Assembly (NCBI GenBank): GCA_963969365.1
Contig: OZ017763.1
Location: forward strand, 1,674,001-1,738,000
DNA length: 64,000 nucleotides
Reading direction: 5' to 3'
Source: Asterochloris sp. CNOR1
Taxonomy: Eukaryota; Chlorophyta; Trebouxiophyceae; Trebouxiales; Trebouxiaceae
The position numbers were made by a program, and so were the translations under genes. Positions 10,786 through 23,000 of this stretch are shown piece after piece. Numbering within the stretch: the stretch's first letter is position 1; the number at the start of each line of letters is the position of its first letter. The notes under the pieces were generated by a model, which saw only the letters and a list, made by a program, of their open reading frames with translations, did not search any database and was not told the DNA's origin.

Positions 10786-13700
10786 ATGCAGCACTACCAG
10801 GTGCCATCTGCTGAGTACAGCAGCTATATCAACCATGTCATCAGTCTGGGGCTGGCTGAGGACTACACAGCACAACTGCGTGCCAGCTGCTCCCCAAACA
10901 GCCCCCCTTCCCTCAGAGCGGCCATTGATCAAGCCTGCAGACACCTGTCTGGAGTGGTGGATGATCTCCAGCCAGTGCCGGCCTCTGCCCCTGGTGTGCA
11001 CAGTTTAGAGACTTTGGGCCAGCAGAATGGAGCACCAGTCCCAGAGGCAGCATCTGGCTTGGCAGCAGCCATGCCCAACACTCCTCAGGAGGCAGCTCGA
11101 ATCCTGCTGTCCACCCAGAGAATCAATGTCCGTCATGCTGCAGCTAAGCCACAGAACACAGTCCAGGCTGAAAGGTCTGCTGCCAAGCTCTGGAAGGTAG
11201 GCGCCACATGGCCTTTGATCCCGTTCGTCATGGCACCCTTGACGCTTCCAAGGCACACGTCACTCACACCCACCCGATCCTGCAGAGATACTGTGAGCAG
11301 ATGGCATCCCCTGATGGCGACCTCATGTCTCAGGCCAAGATTCTTGAGTTCTTGGAGTGGCTTGTGGATGAGGCAGTGCAGCAGAATGGTGCTCGCTACT
11401 CGTTCAGCAGTGTAGGGTTAGAGGTCCCTCCACTGCTGTGTCTGAGCTGCGCTCATGTCCTGCCCTCCCCGATCTTTGGCCTGGTGCATGCAGTGACTAT
11501 CTATGCCACCTCAAGGAAGTCCGCAGAGAGCAGTACTCACAGGGCCGCATCACCTCAGATGTACCTGCACCCCTGGAGGTTCAGGCAGTGAGGGACTTAG
11601 TCCGTGCACGTGGCAAGGAGATGCAGGCTGAGAACCTCAATGCTCAAGTGGCAGCTCAGGTGTGCATGGGTCTCCCTGTATTGGGATCGCTGTCGGTGGC
11701 CTGTGGTGGGCTGGCAGCGGCCTGGATCAATGCAGCTGGCTTCTTTGTCCTGACCATGGCTTCCAAGCTGCCATCGGCCAAGAAGTATTAGCGCTGGGTG
11801 TTCTCAGAGTTGGCTGAACAGATGACTGACATGCTTCCTAGCTCTGCTTTGTTCATCCACTTCTCTCTACCAGATTCTGTGTCTGTCTTGAAACATAACA
11901 TCAGCTCAGCTGGCACAAGTCCAGCTATCTGTGACTCCCACGCGTCAAGTTGCTGCTCTGCAGGTGGATGCTGCACTGAGCGCAGGGCAGCTTCGCCAGT
12001 CCCTGCAAACAGCTTTCCAGCAGAAGCAGTGGCAGTGGGCTTTTCTGCTGAGGATGGCAATGACGTTCATGCCAGCCACACTGGGCCGCTCTGATGACCT
12101 GCGCAAGCTTCCCTGGAGCTGCCTGGCACTGAGGACGCAGGATCATGTGGGCCCAATCCCTGCTGTGGCAATCCTCTTTGCTAGCATGCAGGGGAAGACT
12201 GTGAAGCCTGGGCAGTTGGATATCCCTGGTGTCGTCAGGTATGCGCAGTCATGCTGGCAGACGCAGTTGGGCAGTGTGTTGCAGTGTGTTCTTAGTTATT
12301 ATGCCTCCTCTGCCACAGGTACCGAGACCATCGCATCTGTCCCCAGGCAGCGCTTGCCGATCTGGCTGTCGCCACCTTCCACAGGGGCATCAAACTTGAG
12401 GATATGGCCAAGTACATTGTTGCAGCCCCTAGTATGCAGGGGAACCAGCCCATGAGCGGGGAGACCCTCAACGTTCACCTTCGGCAGGCTTTTGAACTTG
12501 CTGGTGAGCCAGTGCATTAATGCTGCAGTTTTTGGATCATGGCTGTCGGTGACATCTGTGGCTTGTTACACCGCAGGCGTGCCCTGTGGCAGGCTTGATG
12601 GGTACTCAGCTAAAGGAGAAGTCAGCCACAAATTCAAGAAGCATGGTGTGGAGGCGGCTAAAAGCGTGGGCATCAACAAAGCGGAGATCAAAATGGCGGC
12701 GAGGTAGGCAACTCAGGACATGCTGTGCACTCCGAACAAGATTGTCCCCGGCTGACCAGTGTTTTGCCTTGCAGGCATGAGTCTGACACCACAGACCTGT
12801 ATTGCATCTTTGACCCGGACACAGCCCACAGGCTGGCTGGGTGGGGACGGGACTGGCAGGACAATCATCGTTTGGGCCAGGCTGATTTCAAGGTGATTGC
12901 AGTGCCAGTGCTTCTCACGCAAATCACCAAGGTTGGGGGAGGGGGGGGACTGATCTGATTGTGTCCTGCAGGCTGAGGAGCATGTGCTGGACCGCATCAT
13001 CCCAGGCTTGACAGTGCTCCTGCGCCAAGCTGGCATGCGATGCCACCCAGCACATCCTTTGCTGGCGTCCTTACGGGCCATCGACCACCTGCGGCAGGTG
13101 TTTGTGCAGGACGCCAGCTTGAGAATTCAGTCATATGGGGACCAGTGGCTGCGCAACATCCCGCCAGCGGCCAAAAGCCTTCTGCAGAGTGCTGTAGGCA
13201 AGCAGCTGCGGCAGGAGACGTGGGACAAACACGTTGCTGCTGAGGCAGTTCTCAGCCAAAAAACTGAGTTCTTCACCAACCCAATGGTGAGCACTGCAGC
13301 CCCTAGGTGTCGTAACCAAACATGCATTGCTCTGAACCTTTGCCCTTCCATGTCGCAGGCTTTCTTCTTCAAGGCGCTGAGTGGAAAGGAGGCCACGCCT
13401 ATGCCTCCTGCCCCTGTGGTGATGCTGCCTCAGGTGCCTCTTTTCGGTGTTCAGCCCCCAGCATCCGCCAAGACCATGCCGTGGGTGCCTCTGGCTTCAC
13501 AGGCCAGCTATGGCGTTACTCTGCCGCCTCAGTCCCTCAGTGCGCCGAGTGCCCCGGATGAGAGGGACTCCTTTTTGCTCGAGAAGCAGGTGTGCAGTCA
13601 ACGGCCTTTCAGCTTGAGCGCCTGTGTGTTGGTCAGACCTTTTCCCCTTGTGAACTGCAGGTCTGGAAGCTCTCAGATTTTCAAACAGTCCCAGAAGCAT

Positions 13701-13999
13701 TTGTGGCGTTCTCAAAGATCTCAGCGGTGCCTTCAGAGATCCGCAGGTGGCATGGCAGCAAGAAGGAGGCAAGAGCCAGCAGCATGGCCTTCTCAAAATT
13801 CAAGAATGGCCTTGCTGCTGAGGTCAAGAACCGCATGGATCCGGATGCCCTGGGAAGCACCATGGCAGCTGTTGTCGGGGCTTTAGAAATGGAACGTGAG
13901 CGCATTCCCGCCACCAGCACAGTCAGCTCGCTGCAGCAGCTATGCAGCAGGTACAGCAGTGATTTCAAGCTGCTTGGCAAGCGTAAGCAGAGCGGCTGA
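10786..13999 (+). mobile_element. Crypton-type tyrosine recombinase, 10 exons, apparently intact
   Basis: Exons 10786-11196, 11286-11416, 11494-11659, 11964-12238, 12319-12503, 12577-12703, 12775-12892, 12972-13286, 13359-13589, 13661-13999. All phases close to a 765-residue protein with no stop. Residues 237-470 look like a tyrosine recombinase catalytic domain: LGRSDDLRKLPW (Arg 278 or 283), QGKTVKPGQ, a helical MSGETLNVHLRQAFELAG segment, then VSHKFKKHGVEAAKSVGINK and ARHESDTTDLY with Tyr 441 as candidate nucleophile. The usual HxxR of box II appears as HKFK (His 407, Lys 410). After a Pro-rich linker, the C-terminal exons (FFFKALSGKEATP; VWKLSDFQTVPEAFVAF; IRRWHGSKKEARASS) resemble the GCR1-type DNA-binding domain that follows the recombinase in Cryptons. 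Cryptons cut and paste through a circular DNA. I could not define the element ends. A domesticated gene is also possible. Confidence 0.72.
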
Positions 14000-14084
14000 G
14001 CATGCCTTTGTTTGTTTGCCGAAACTTTCATTGACGATTCCTACAGCCGTTTGAATGAACAGGTCAGTCTTTTCTGCTGAAAGT

Positions 14085-15195
14085 CATGTTACATTGAGCA
14101 GTGTAACATATCATTCAAAGGTGAGAAAGCACTCCACAGACACGCATGCTTCCCACCAGGGCAAGCCCCTTGAGGCCTGTTCTCTCAGACTTGCCGTGAT
14201 ACCAGGCTTGGTCTACATATCTAGTGTCACAATTCCCCTTGCAAGCATCTCGGAGACTGGACTGAGTGGCACGCATCGAATGATCAGATTTACTAGGCTG
14301 AAACATCAGCTTGAGGTGGTTTAAGTGGCAGCATGGCAGGGCAAAGCCCTGATCAGGGCCTGCAGGGCTTAAAGAAGGCTCAGTCAAAGGCAGGTCCCTC
14401 CAGCTGCAACACAGCATGGTCTCAGGGAGGACCAGCAAGATGCTCAAAGGTTACGAAGGCAACATACCACCTTTTGTCATCACATGCTGCAGCAGTTTTG
14501 CCCTGGTGAACTGGGGAAAGCCAGGTGGTTTTGGCCAATCCTGCCCTTCACGGATTGGCATGAGGCCATCCGTGTGCCACGTCCCAAGACATCTCCACAT
14601 CTCATTGAGACACACCGACACAAGGGACACAGTCTGCCAGGGCCGCAGCTGCTGGCAAGCCTGCAATCTGCCTGGGTGCCTGGGGCAGACTCATGAGCTT
14701 GCTGAGTATGCTGGGATGATCTTGTTGTGTCCTGTGTGTCCTTTGTGTCAGTGCTTTGATGCCCCATCAAGAGAGCTCTCATGGCTCCCTCCCCCTTGAC
14801 CCACGTGTGAGGGGGGCTCAGGTGCTGCCACATGTGAGACTATGCCCCTCTTCATTGATGCCGCAGAGGAACCGAAATCTGTCTGAACCCTTGTGTGGCT
14901 ACAGCCCAAAGCTGCCCCCTGTTCTGCTGACAATTCTGCATGATGTTCATGAGACTTGTCCTCAATTTCTGAAGTGGCTGGTCTCCCCTTCTCAAACCCA
15001 GCCTCTGTGTGCCAGTTTCCTTGCTCAGCAAGTCACATTGACCTGCTAAAAGTCACATTTTACTGAGTGGTGTCAAATGCCACTTAGAAAGTGAGATATC
15101 ACCCCACAAAACCACATGTCATCTTGAGGGGCAAGCCTGCAGGCTTGCCCCCTGACAGACTACACTTGAAACACTCTTGGTCTACATGAATCGAT
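14085..15195. repeat. diverged long direct repeat (about 14085-14225 and 15045-15195)
   Basis: Two stretches of about 140 bases share a run of blocks in the same order: TGAGYRGTGT, an AAAGTGAGA-like block, a CACYCCACA block, CTTGAGG or GGGCAAGCC, and CTTGGTCTACAT. Similarity is moderate and judged by eye. They lie between the recombinase stop and the HUH gene, so they may be terminal or subterminal repeats of one of these elements. The 850 bases between them hold open frames (for example 14484-14696 and 14756-15049) that I cannot assign. Confidence 0.5.
15128..15151. repeat. perfect 24-base palindrome (hairpin)
   Basis: The left arm ggggcaagcctg is followed directly by its exact reverse complement, with no loop bases. 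It lies inside the second copy of the long direct repeat and about 390 bases past the 3' end of the HUH coding region. Hairpins mark the ends of several HUH-type transposons. A smaller palindrome (GCCCTGATCAGGGC) lies at 14346-14359. Confidence 0.9.
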
Positions 15196-15271
15196 GATCT
15201 GCATTCCCGCGTAACCCTGTTCTCTGGGCCAATCAAACATCTCTGGCCAGCCACTGCACAACAAATTTTCA

Positions 15272-15502
15272 CTACACTTGAACTTCACTTGAAGACATCA
15301 ACCTGAGGGAACCAGCCTGACCAAAACATGTCTCACATGTGGTGGCTTTTTGGCCCTGGCACTGGCTACACTTGAATCCCTGGTGGCAAAAGAGGACCTC
15401 CTGGGGGCTTGAAATGGGCTGCACCCGCGCAATCTGTGCATCTGTTACAAAGTCATACGGCGTGGGAACGTGGGTGCGCTTCCCACACCTGTGCTGTGGC
15501 AT
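15272..15502 (-). CDS. cysteine-pair open frame, possibly the tail of the HUH protein
   Basis: A 76-residue minus-strand frame with a zinc-ribbon-like spacing of cysteines (FKCSQCQGQK, then TTCETC, preceded by CGKRTH and FCHQ). It lies 41 bases beyond the stop of the HUH frame in the same direction, so it may be a C-terminal zinc-binding segment separated by an intron or a break. Independent function cannot be shown. Confidence 0.3.
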   Translation of the reverse strand: MPQHRCGKRTHVPTPYDFVTDAQIARVQPISSPQEVLFCHQGFKCSQCQGQKATTCETCFGQAGSLRLMSSSEVQV

Positions 15503-15543
15503 GGTGTTTCAAACAACTTCATGATCTTGTAAACAAGCTTGCT

Positions 15544-16694
15544 TCATCTGGCCTTCATCACATCAGCAATGACAGCTGGTGGCAGGTCATATCTGACTTG
15601 TGCCCGTGCTGGCGCGCGATTAGCTAACCTTTCAAAAGGTGGGCGTTGCTCAAAAAGATCCATGAATGCCTCCTCATAGTGCTGCTTCAGCTTGGCGATA
15701 GAAAGGTTGCCACGTCTAGATAATTTCCTGACAGGCCCAAGGAGCCTGAATCGATAAAAGTCAGGAGCTTCTAAAAATTCATGGTCAACCAACAGTTCCT
15801 CTCGCAGGCATCCGTTGGGCCCTTGCAGGTACTTCATGGAGCGCTTCCGCTTGTCAGTCTGCTCCTTCTTCGGGAGGGCCTTGAACTCCTCCTCGTCATA
15901 GGCAGGGTTGCGAATCAGGTTGCTTCCTTCCGCCTTAGCACAGTGCCAAAAGAGTCCTTGGCCAAAATCATCGGCAAGGCGCTTTTTGTGCAACCCACAC
16001 TCTCTGCCGCGGCTTCCAGCAGACGCTCAAACTCCTTATACGTCTTGCATTGAAATTCTGGAGTTCCTGCCTTGATAGCTGCTGTTGCCACCTGCACCGG
16101 GCCTTGCCGCCCAGAGCCATTTCTGGCACCTCCATGCGAGATCTCCCACTCTCCACTGCACAAGATTTCCACTGTCCTGTGCTCAGGATCCTTTGGGCGA
16201 TGATTCTCATGGTCGTTGTTGTTCAAGTACAGCAACCTGTAGTCGCCAAGCCCCTTCAGGCCGTGAGCTGGTCCAGCATCTGCTGTCAACTCATTGAACA
16301 TCTTGACCTCCACAGACCCAGTCTCTGTGCCAAAGATGAGTGCCATGGAGTCAGCAATACGGGCTTTGACAGCGCTCTTGGTCTTGGGAGCCTCAGACAT
16401 CACTAGGAAATGGACATGGTCATTGCCCGGCTTGTGGTGAAGGGTGCCTGAGTACTTCTTTATGTTGTGTCCAAACACATTCTTCAGAGCTGCCACGCTC
16501 TGCCGCGAGACATGGGGCATCAAGTCTTCATTGATGGTGATGTGGTTGACAACAATCTCAAAGTTGCGGTCTTGCCTCTTGCCGCTGCCTGGCTTAGACT
16601 TCATCCTGGCCTGCCTTCCTATGAGGTGAGATTGAAAAGCTCTAAGTAGGCACACAGGCCTAAACTCATTGATATGAACTTCAAACATTCTCAT
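15544..16694 (-). mobile_element. HUH endonuclease of a Replitron-like element, one frame break
   Basis: Two overlapping minus-strand frames (16694-15915 and 15993-15544) form one gene with a frame change near 16000. The first carries HVHFLVMS at residues 93-100, the His-hydrophobic-His (HUH) metal site of rolling-circle initiators, preceded by FEIVVNHITINEDL and followed by GDYRLLYLNNN, where Tyr 152 or Tyr 156 could be the nicking tyrosine. The second is charged and helical (DEEEFKALPKKEQ; LLVDHEFLEAPDFYRFRLLG). I see no helicase motifs, which argues against a Helitron. Among eukaryotic HUH elements, Replitrons of green algae are the closest match I know. No intron is needed and a GT-AG pair does not explain the frame change, so the copy is probably dead. 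The true start may be the second ATG, at residue 31. Confidence 0.6.
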
Positions 16695-16722
16695 GAAGTC
16701 TTCCGGTGGGCATGAACACCGT

Positions 16723-17013
16723 GACTAGGCTCTGTCGCGGAGCAGGCCTCTAAGTTTCACGCCTTGTTGCGGGGCGTCACATGGCTTACCATAGGTCAGG
16801 GTCTCATCCACATTCTGTGTCCAGCAAAGCTGCGAGCAGCTGTTCAGGATTTGCGTGCGGATCCATGCAGGCCTACATCCAGTCAACAGGTAATGCAACA
16901 TGCCGGCCATGGCCACAAGCATCTCTGTGACCTTTGTAAAGCACCATCTCCTGTCAACTTGTTGAGTGCTTTATTTCTCTGCAGGACAACAGAAAGCCAC
17001 TGCAACCATCATC
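16723..17013. other. gap between HUH element and aldolase gene
   Basis: About 290 bases. I see open frames but no supportable gene; it should contain the aldolase promoter and perhaps one end of the HUH element. Confidence 0.5.
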
Positions 17014-20000
17014 ATGCATTTAACTGCACCCACTCTGGGAGCGCACAAGTGTGCACCAAGGCTGTGGCAGGTGCGGAGGCTGGTGTGTCTTGCATAGAAG
17101 CTACTGCCTGAGCTCAAAGACCCATGAGGGCAACTGGGCCACGCAGGGCAGGAGGAGTGGGGCAGTCAGGCATGGCGCCAGCCAGCGGCGCGCCATGGTG
17201 GTTGCAGCTCTGCCAGCAGCCAACCCCTATGCTGAGGAGCTGAGGAAGACAGCTGGTCAGCCCCTGCTGTGCTGCTTGAAGAGGGTCAGGTGCACTTGAC
17301 AGCGGGCAGCTCCTCCTTCTGCAAAGCAACACGACAGCTCCGGGCTGGGCAGTGCTAGTTTCCAGAGAGGGTTCGTATTGGGGCCAATTTTTGTCAAGTG
17401 CACTGGTGCTGGCCGTGAGTACACGTCATAGCAGCCAGCCAATCACTGCAGCCCATGCTGCTGAGGCCACCCCCCAACATCGCATGATTGGTGTTGGCCA
17501 GTGAGCTCCGGGGATGGCAGCAAAGCTGCTGCAGCAGCTGCTCATCTGCTAGACAGCAGCAACACTTTGCTGGTTTGAGCACCGCAGCACGTTCCTGTGC
17601 CTTGTGCGGGGCCATATGCACAGATCACTTCCTGCATCATGCAGGGTACATAGCAACTCGCGGCAAGGGCATCCTTGCATCTGATGAGAGCAATGCTACC
17701 ACTGGCAAGAGGCTGGCCGTCATTGGTGAGTCCTGGAGGCTAGCAGTGTTCTTAGGTGGCATGCTTTGCATCGATGCATCTGACAAGTGGCAACACCTCG
17801 CCAGACTGCCGTCTTCTGCTGAAGCATCTTTCTGTGCTACCTTGACAGTTAGAAGCATCTCTGTGCAGCCTGGGATAGCTGCTCTTGTACACCTGGACAG
17901 AGTCTGTGGTGGCAGAGCGCCTGAAAAAGACCGCCTGCTGCGGACCTCGGTTCTGACAGGTTGCCTCGAAAGTTTGCAGGGACAATTCAATTTCATCTGA
18001 TGTTTACCCTGCATATGCAGCATGAGAATTAGTTGCGGCCAGAAGGCTGCCCCTGCCTGCAGGCCTTGAGCATGGCAAGTGTTTCTCATGCTCAAAAATG
18101 TTGATAGTAAACAAAGCTGTCTCCTGCCTGGTCAGCTCAGGGCAGGCAAGGGCGACTCTGCTTTTGAAAGAGAGTCGCTGCTGTCCTGGCTGCAGAGTTG
18201 GACAACACCGATGACAACCGCCGAGACTGGCGGGAGCTGCTGTACACAGCTCCTGGCCTGGGCAAGCACATCTCAGGTGAGCACATTATTGCTACACGTT
18301 GGCATGCTTATGCTAGGCCCACACACCGCTGGGCTGGTTAAGCCAGTCTCAGGGGAGCCCTTCGCCTGTGTCTCTGCTGGGCACACCCTCTTGCAAGCAG
18401 CTCGCCAGCCACAAGCCGTTGCCAGCCTGTCTGCACACATGCTGCACTCACAGCTCACACTGATGCCAGGGGCATTCATGCAGGTGCCATCATGTTTGAG
18501 GAGACCCTGTACCAAAGCTCTGCAGCTGGCAAGCCCTTTGTGGACATCCTGCGGGAGCAGGGAATTGTCCCGGGAATCAAGGTCGACACCGGCCTGCAGG
18601 TAGCTGGCATCCTTGCACACGCTGCTTGGCAGGATGCAAGTCAATGCCAAGGAACCTGGAAGCAGGCGGGGGCTTTGACCAGGCATCAAGGTTCCCTCAT
18701 GCAGCCACGTCAGCAGGCTGTATCCTGGCAGCTGCTGTTTGACGGACTGCAGAAGCTGCATTTCACAGCTGACAAGAGCACGATGCCGTCAGTGATGAGG
18801 GAGTACAGACTTCCTAACGCCTGCATGATTTCAGATGGGGCGCCTGCTGCCAGCATCAGTTGGCGCAGATGGCTTTTGCTCCCATTCAGTTGTATGCAAC
18901 CTTGAGGTCACTCTGCTGACCTTGTTTGTGCAGGTGCTGCCGGGCACAGATGACGAGACCAGCACCCAGGGTCTGGACAACCTGGGCTCCAGATGCGCCG
19001 AGTACTACAAGCAGGGTGAGCCCTCACACTCACCCAGTGTCTTGTGTGTGCTAGGGATGAGAGCGGGCCAGCGTGTTGAGGTCAATGTATAGGCGGGGGA
19101 TGTTTGCTTGCTGGCAGGCAGCATTAGCAATCCTGAAGACGTCCGTGGCATGCTCTGCCCAGTGGACTGCCAAGAGCTCACTGTCACAGGTTGGTGGGGA
19201 GACCTCCCACACCGGCAGCTTGCTGATTTCTGTAGGCAAAATCAAAGAGGGCTCTTGCTGAACACAAGCACATGCCGCAATGTCTTTGCAGGTGCCCACA
19301 TTGCTAGAAGGAGGGCAGTGCTGTAGATTGACAGCAGTTGGCGCCTCAATACATGCTGCAATAAAGCTAAAGGGGCCCACTCTGCCGATCAGACGGCGGT
19401 GCTAGAGGCCAGCAGCATCTGCTTCAGAAGGGCCTGCAGCTGTGCTTCTACCTTGCCAAGTGGTGCTGGAGATTGGCAGCTTGTGCCCTTCAACATCTCC
19501 TGCAATTGCCCTTGGCAAGTGATTGCCTGATAGGAGGCGTTGGCTGCAGCCTGAATTTGTCTTGTTGCCGCTGCAGGCGCTCGCTTTGCCAAGTGGAGGG
19601 CAGTGCTGAAGGTTGGCAACGGCTGCCCCTCGACAATGGCGATTCTTGAGAATGCCCATGGCCTCGCCCGCTATGCGCAGATTGCTCAGGTATACTGGCT
19701 CCGGTGGCCTGCACTGCACATGCTGGGAGCTGCTGATGCTCACTCACCACAGAATGTTCCGGCTCACCTGCAGCACTTCTGATGTACCAGCAATCTGTCT
19801 CTGTTGCTGGAACAATGGCAATCTACAAAGGCCTGGCAATTCCGTCAAAGTGGCTTTCTCCTGTCCTTTGCCCTCATTGGCAGCTGGGAGACCATGTGCT
19901 GCACCACTTGGTGCTTTTGCGGCATCTTCTTGACCGCGCACAGTGACAGCCCTGTGCTCGCTGTGGATCTGCTGAGTGTTACCACCTGCAGGCTATCCAG

Positions 20001-23000
20001 CCTGCCCGAGAACAAACTGCAGCACCTGGCTCCCACCTGCAGCATGCTCAAATAGCAGTCCTCAGCAGCTGCCCTGATCTAGCGCCCATGGTGGAGCCAG
20101 CCACTGTCTAGTCTGCCACCAACTGAGCAGCAACCCTTGATGCAACGCAGGACAACGGCCTGGTGCCCATTGTGGAGCCTGAAGTCACATTGGGGCCTGG
20201 CGACTATAGCATTGAGGAGACAGCCTACTGGTGAGCCCACTGGTCCATTCTTCTTCCCTGTGCTGAGCATTGAGGAGACAGCCCACTGGTAAGCCCTGCC
20301 CTGTTGGTGTTGCGTGTTATACTTAGCTTGTCTTTTCAGGACTGGTGGCGGCCTGTTTGGCCCTCTGCTGGTGGGTTGCACAGCTTTTGGCTGCTCACAC
20401 AGTTGTGGCTGCTCAGGGTCGGTGAGTGTACCAGTCCTCAATCAGTCCCAGCCTTGTCCATGATCGACCTGGGATCATTGATGCTTGTGGTGGAGCCACG
20501 ATTGATGATGTCTCCGGGTAACAGCAAGCATGGACATCTGCTCAGCATGTCCCTCTGTCCCAACTCACACAACAGCATGGTCAGCTGCTGTGCTGCACCG
20601 CTTCGAGCTGCGCAGGGCTCCTGTGAGCTGCCGCTATGACACAGTGAGAACACCTCTTGTCCCTTTGAGTAGCTGTTTTCGCTGGAGGGCAAGCTCTGCC
20701 TCGGTGTCCAGCCATTGCCTGCATGCTGCACTGGTCAAGGTGAGGTCCATCATCTCGTCATGCAGCTGGCACACTGATGGCGGCCCACCTTGCGGTCTCT
20801 GTGGCACCTGAGCACACCCCTGTGCATGCTGCTGGCCCGCACAGACATCGGAGCAGGGGTGCCTCCCGTCATACAGGCTTCAGCATCGGGTACCAGGATT
20901 CAGCCATTTGCTTGCCTGGTGCAGGTGGCAGTCAGACATGCAGCAGTGTTAGGACCCTGCCAAACATTTCATGTCACAGCTGCAGCATGGCAGCACTCTC
21001 AGCCGCTGCCCTCATGCCCAACACGTGTGGCTGCATGCAGGTCTGAGCGCACATACAGCCACGTGATGAGGCTGCTAAATGAATATAACGTGGACCTCTC
21101 AGGCATCCTGCTGAAGCCCAACATGTGCCTGCCAGGTGGGCAGCTGCTGCTGTATGCCCCTGTGACAACAACAAGTGGCATGCCCCTGCGCGTTGTCCTG
21201 GCAGGAAACTGACTCGAGGGCGTTGTTGAGTGGTGGTTCAATAACAGAAAGCCCAGAGGCTACCAGTCCATGCTTGAGCACCTGACATCATGTGTTGAGC
21301 CCCTGTGACAGCAGTGAGTGGTCTGCACCTGCTGATTGCCCTGAGTGCTGCCAGCAGCCTTGGCAGGCGCCTTACTGAAGGGGAACGGCTGCCTGTCCGT
21401 GCTGAAGCGCCTGACGTCATGCTGAAGCCCAACAGTATGCCTATCAGGTGGGCAGGTGCTCCCTTTTTGGGGCTGCTTGTTGCTCAGGCATGGGAGAGGG
21501 CCAGCTTTTGTCTGCCAGAATCATGCTGCGAGCCAGCACCCCTCTGACCAACATTTTGATAATTCGAGCCCAGCCGATCACCATCAGAACAAGATATCAT
21601 GGTGCCTGCACCAAGGTTACGGACACTCTCATGCCCAAGTGCAGGAGTGCTGGACAGCTTAGAGACCTGCCGCGCAAATGCCTGCAGGGCTGGGACCCCC
21701 TTCTGGCTCCTCAGAGAGGCATGGCCATCATGGGTAGCAGTCTTGTCTCCTGCGTGTCAATCTGCTGCCAAAGTCAGACCCTCAGTGATCAGACTTCACT
21801 GCCTGCCTGTAGGTCTGGACGCTCCCTCTGCCTCCCCTGAGGATGTCGCAAAGTACACTGTCCGGACGATGCTGCGCACCATCCCTGGCGCCGTCCCAGG
21901 TATCCACTTCCTTTCTGGCGGCATGAGCGCAGAGGAGAGCACCCTCAACCTGCAGGCCCTACAGGTCAGTGTGGCCGTGAACTCTGGCAGCAGTTTGCCA
22001 TTGGCTGGTGCGAGTTTAAGCCAGGATCTGCACCATCTGGCAGCGGGAGCAGAGATGCTGTTTCGCTGTTGAGACAGTCTCAAGATGGTGCAAAGCCGGG
22101 AGGGTGCAAAGCTGTGGGTCTGACTGGGTTAGATGGTGACGAGAAGATGCTAGACGCTTTGCCTGTACAAAACATTGGCAACATGTCGTACAAGGGTTCA
22201 CAGGAAGCAACACTTGGCAGAGCACCCATGGCTGCTGTTGAGATAATTTGGCACTGGCAGGCCCTCCCTCTCAGCAGAGTGGTGCTGTTGGAGCTGTGGG
22301 GGTTTTCTGCGCCCAGCCTGCAGGTGTTGCAGGTCAGTCTGGGGGCAGGCTGTGATGTGAACCGTCCCCTGTGCCAGCTGGCTACCAGGCCTCACAAAGT
22401 TTCTCCTGTGTGGTACCCCACAGGTACCAGAACTGCAGTGCGGCTTACCTGCCTGCCTGCCCAGATGCATGCGAGAGCGCAGCAGCTCATTTGCATCGTG
22501 CCTGTGGGTCTGTCAACATGGTGCCTGAATGCGCTGCACATGCCCATCTGCTTACTCTCCACTTCAGTCAACTTCTCACAGACTACCGGACCCTGCAGGA
22601 CGCCTGCCCAGATGCGCCATGGTCGCTCACCTTCTCATATGGCAGGGCACTCCAGGACAAGACCCTGAAGGTTAGCGGGCTGAGCTTGTCTATTGTGGCC
22701 AGGAGGAGTTGCCTTACTGCGTGGGTCGCAGTGTGCCTTACAGGGACTGCTGCTTTGTCTATGCCTTGCATGCTTGTAACTGGCTGGCTGAGGTGCTTTC
22801 CAGTACCCTGAAAGGCTCAACAGAGGTAGAGAGGCGCTAGAGGCGCTCCAGGCTGAAGTAGTGATCTCTTTGGCATTTGCAGACCTGGGGAGGCAAGCCT
22901 GAGAACAAGGCTGCAGCTCAGGATATTCTGGTGAAGCTGGCAACAGCCAACGGGCAGGCACAGCTAGGCCAGTACTCTGGCCCTCACCCAGCACCTGGCA

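Noticed and set aside
15544-16694. HUH protein as an integrated geminivirus, circovirus or parvovirus Rep
   Set aside because: No superfamily 3 helicase motifs and no capsid-like frame nearby; a green-algal HUH transposon explains it better.
15544-16694. HUH protein as a Helitron
   Set aside because: No RepHel-type helicase and no CTRR-type end seen.
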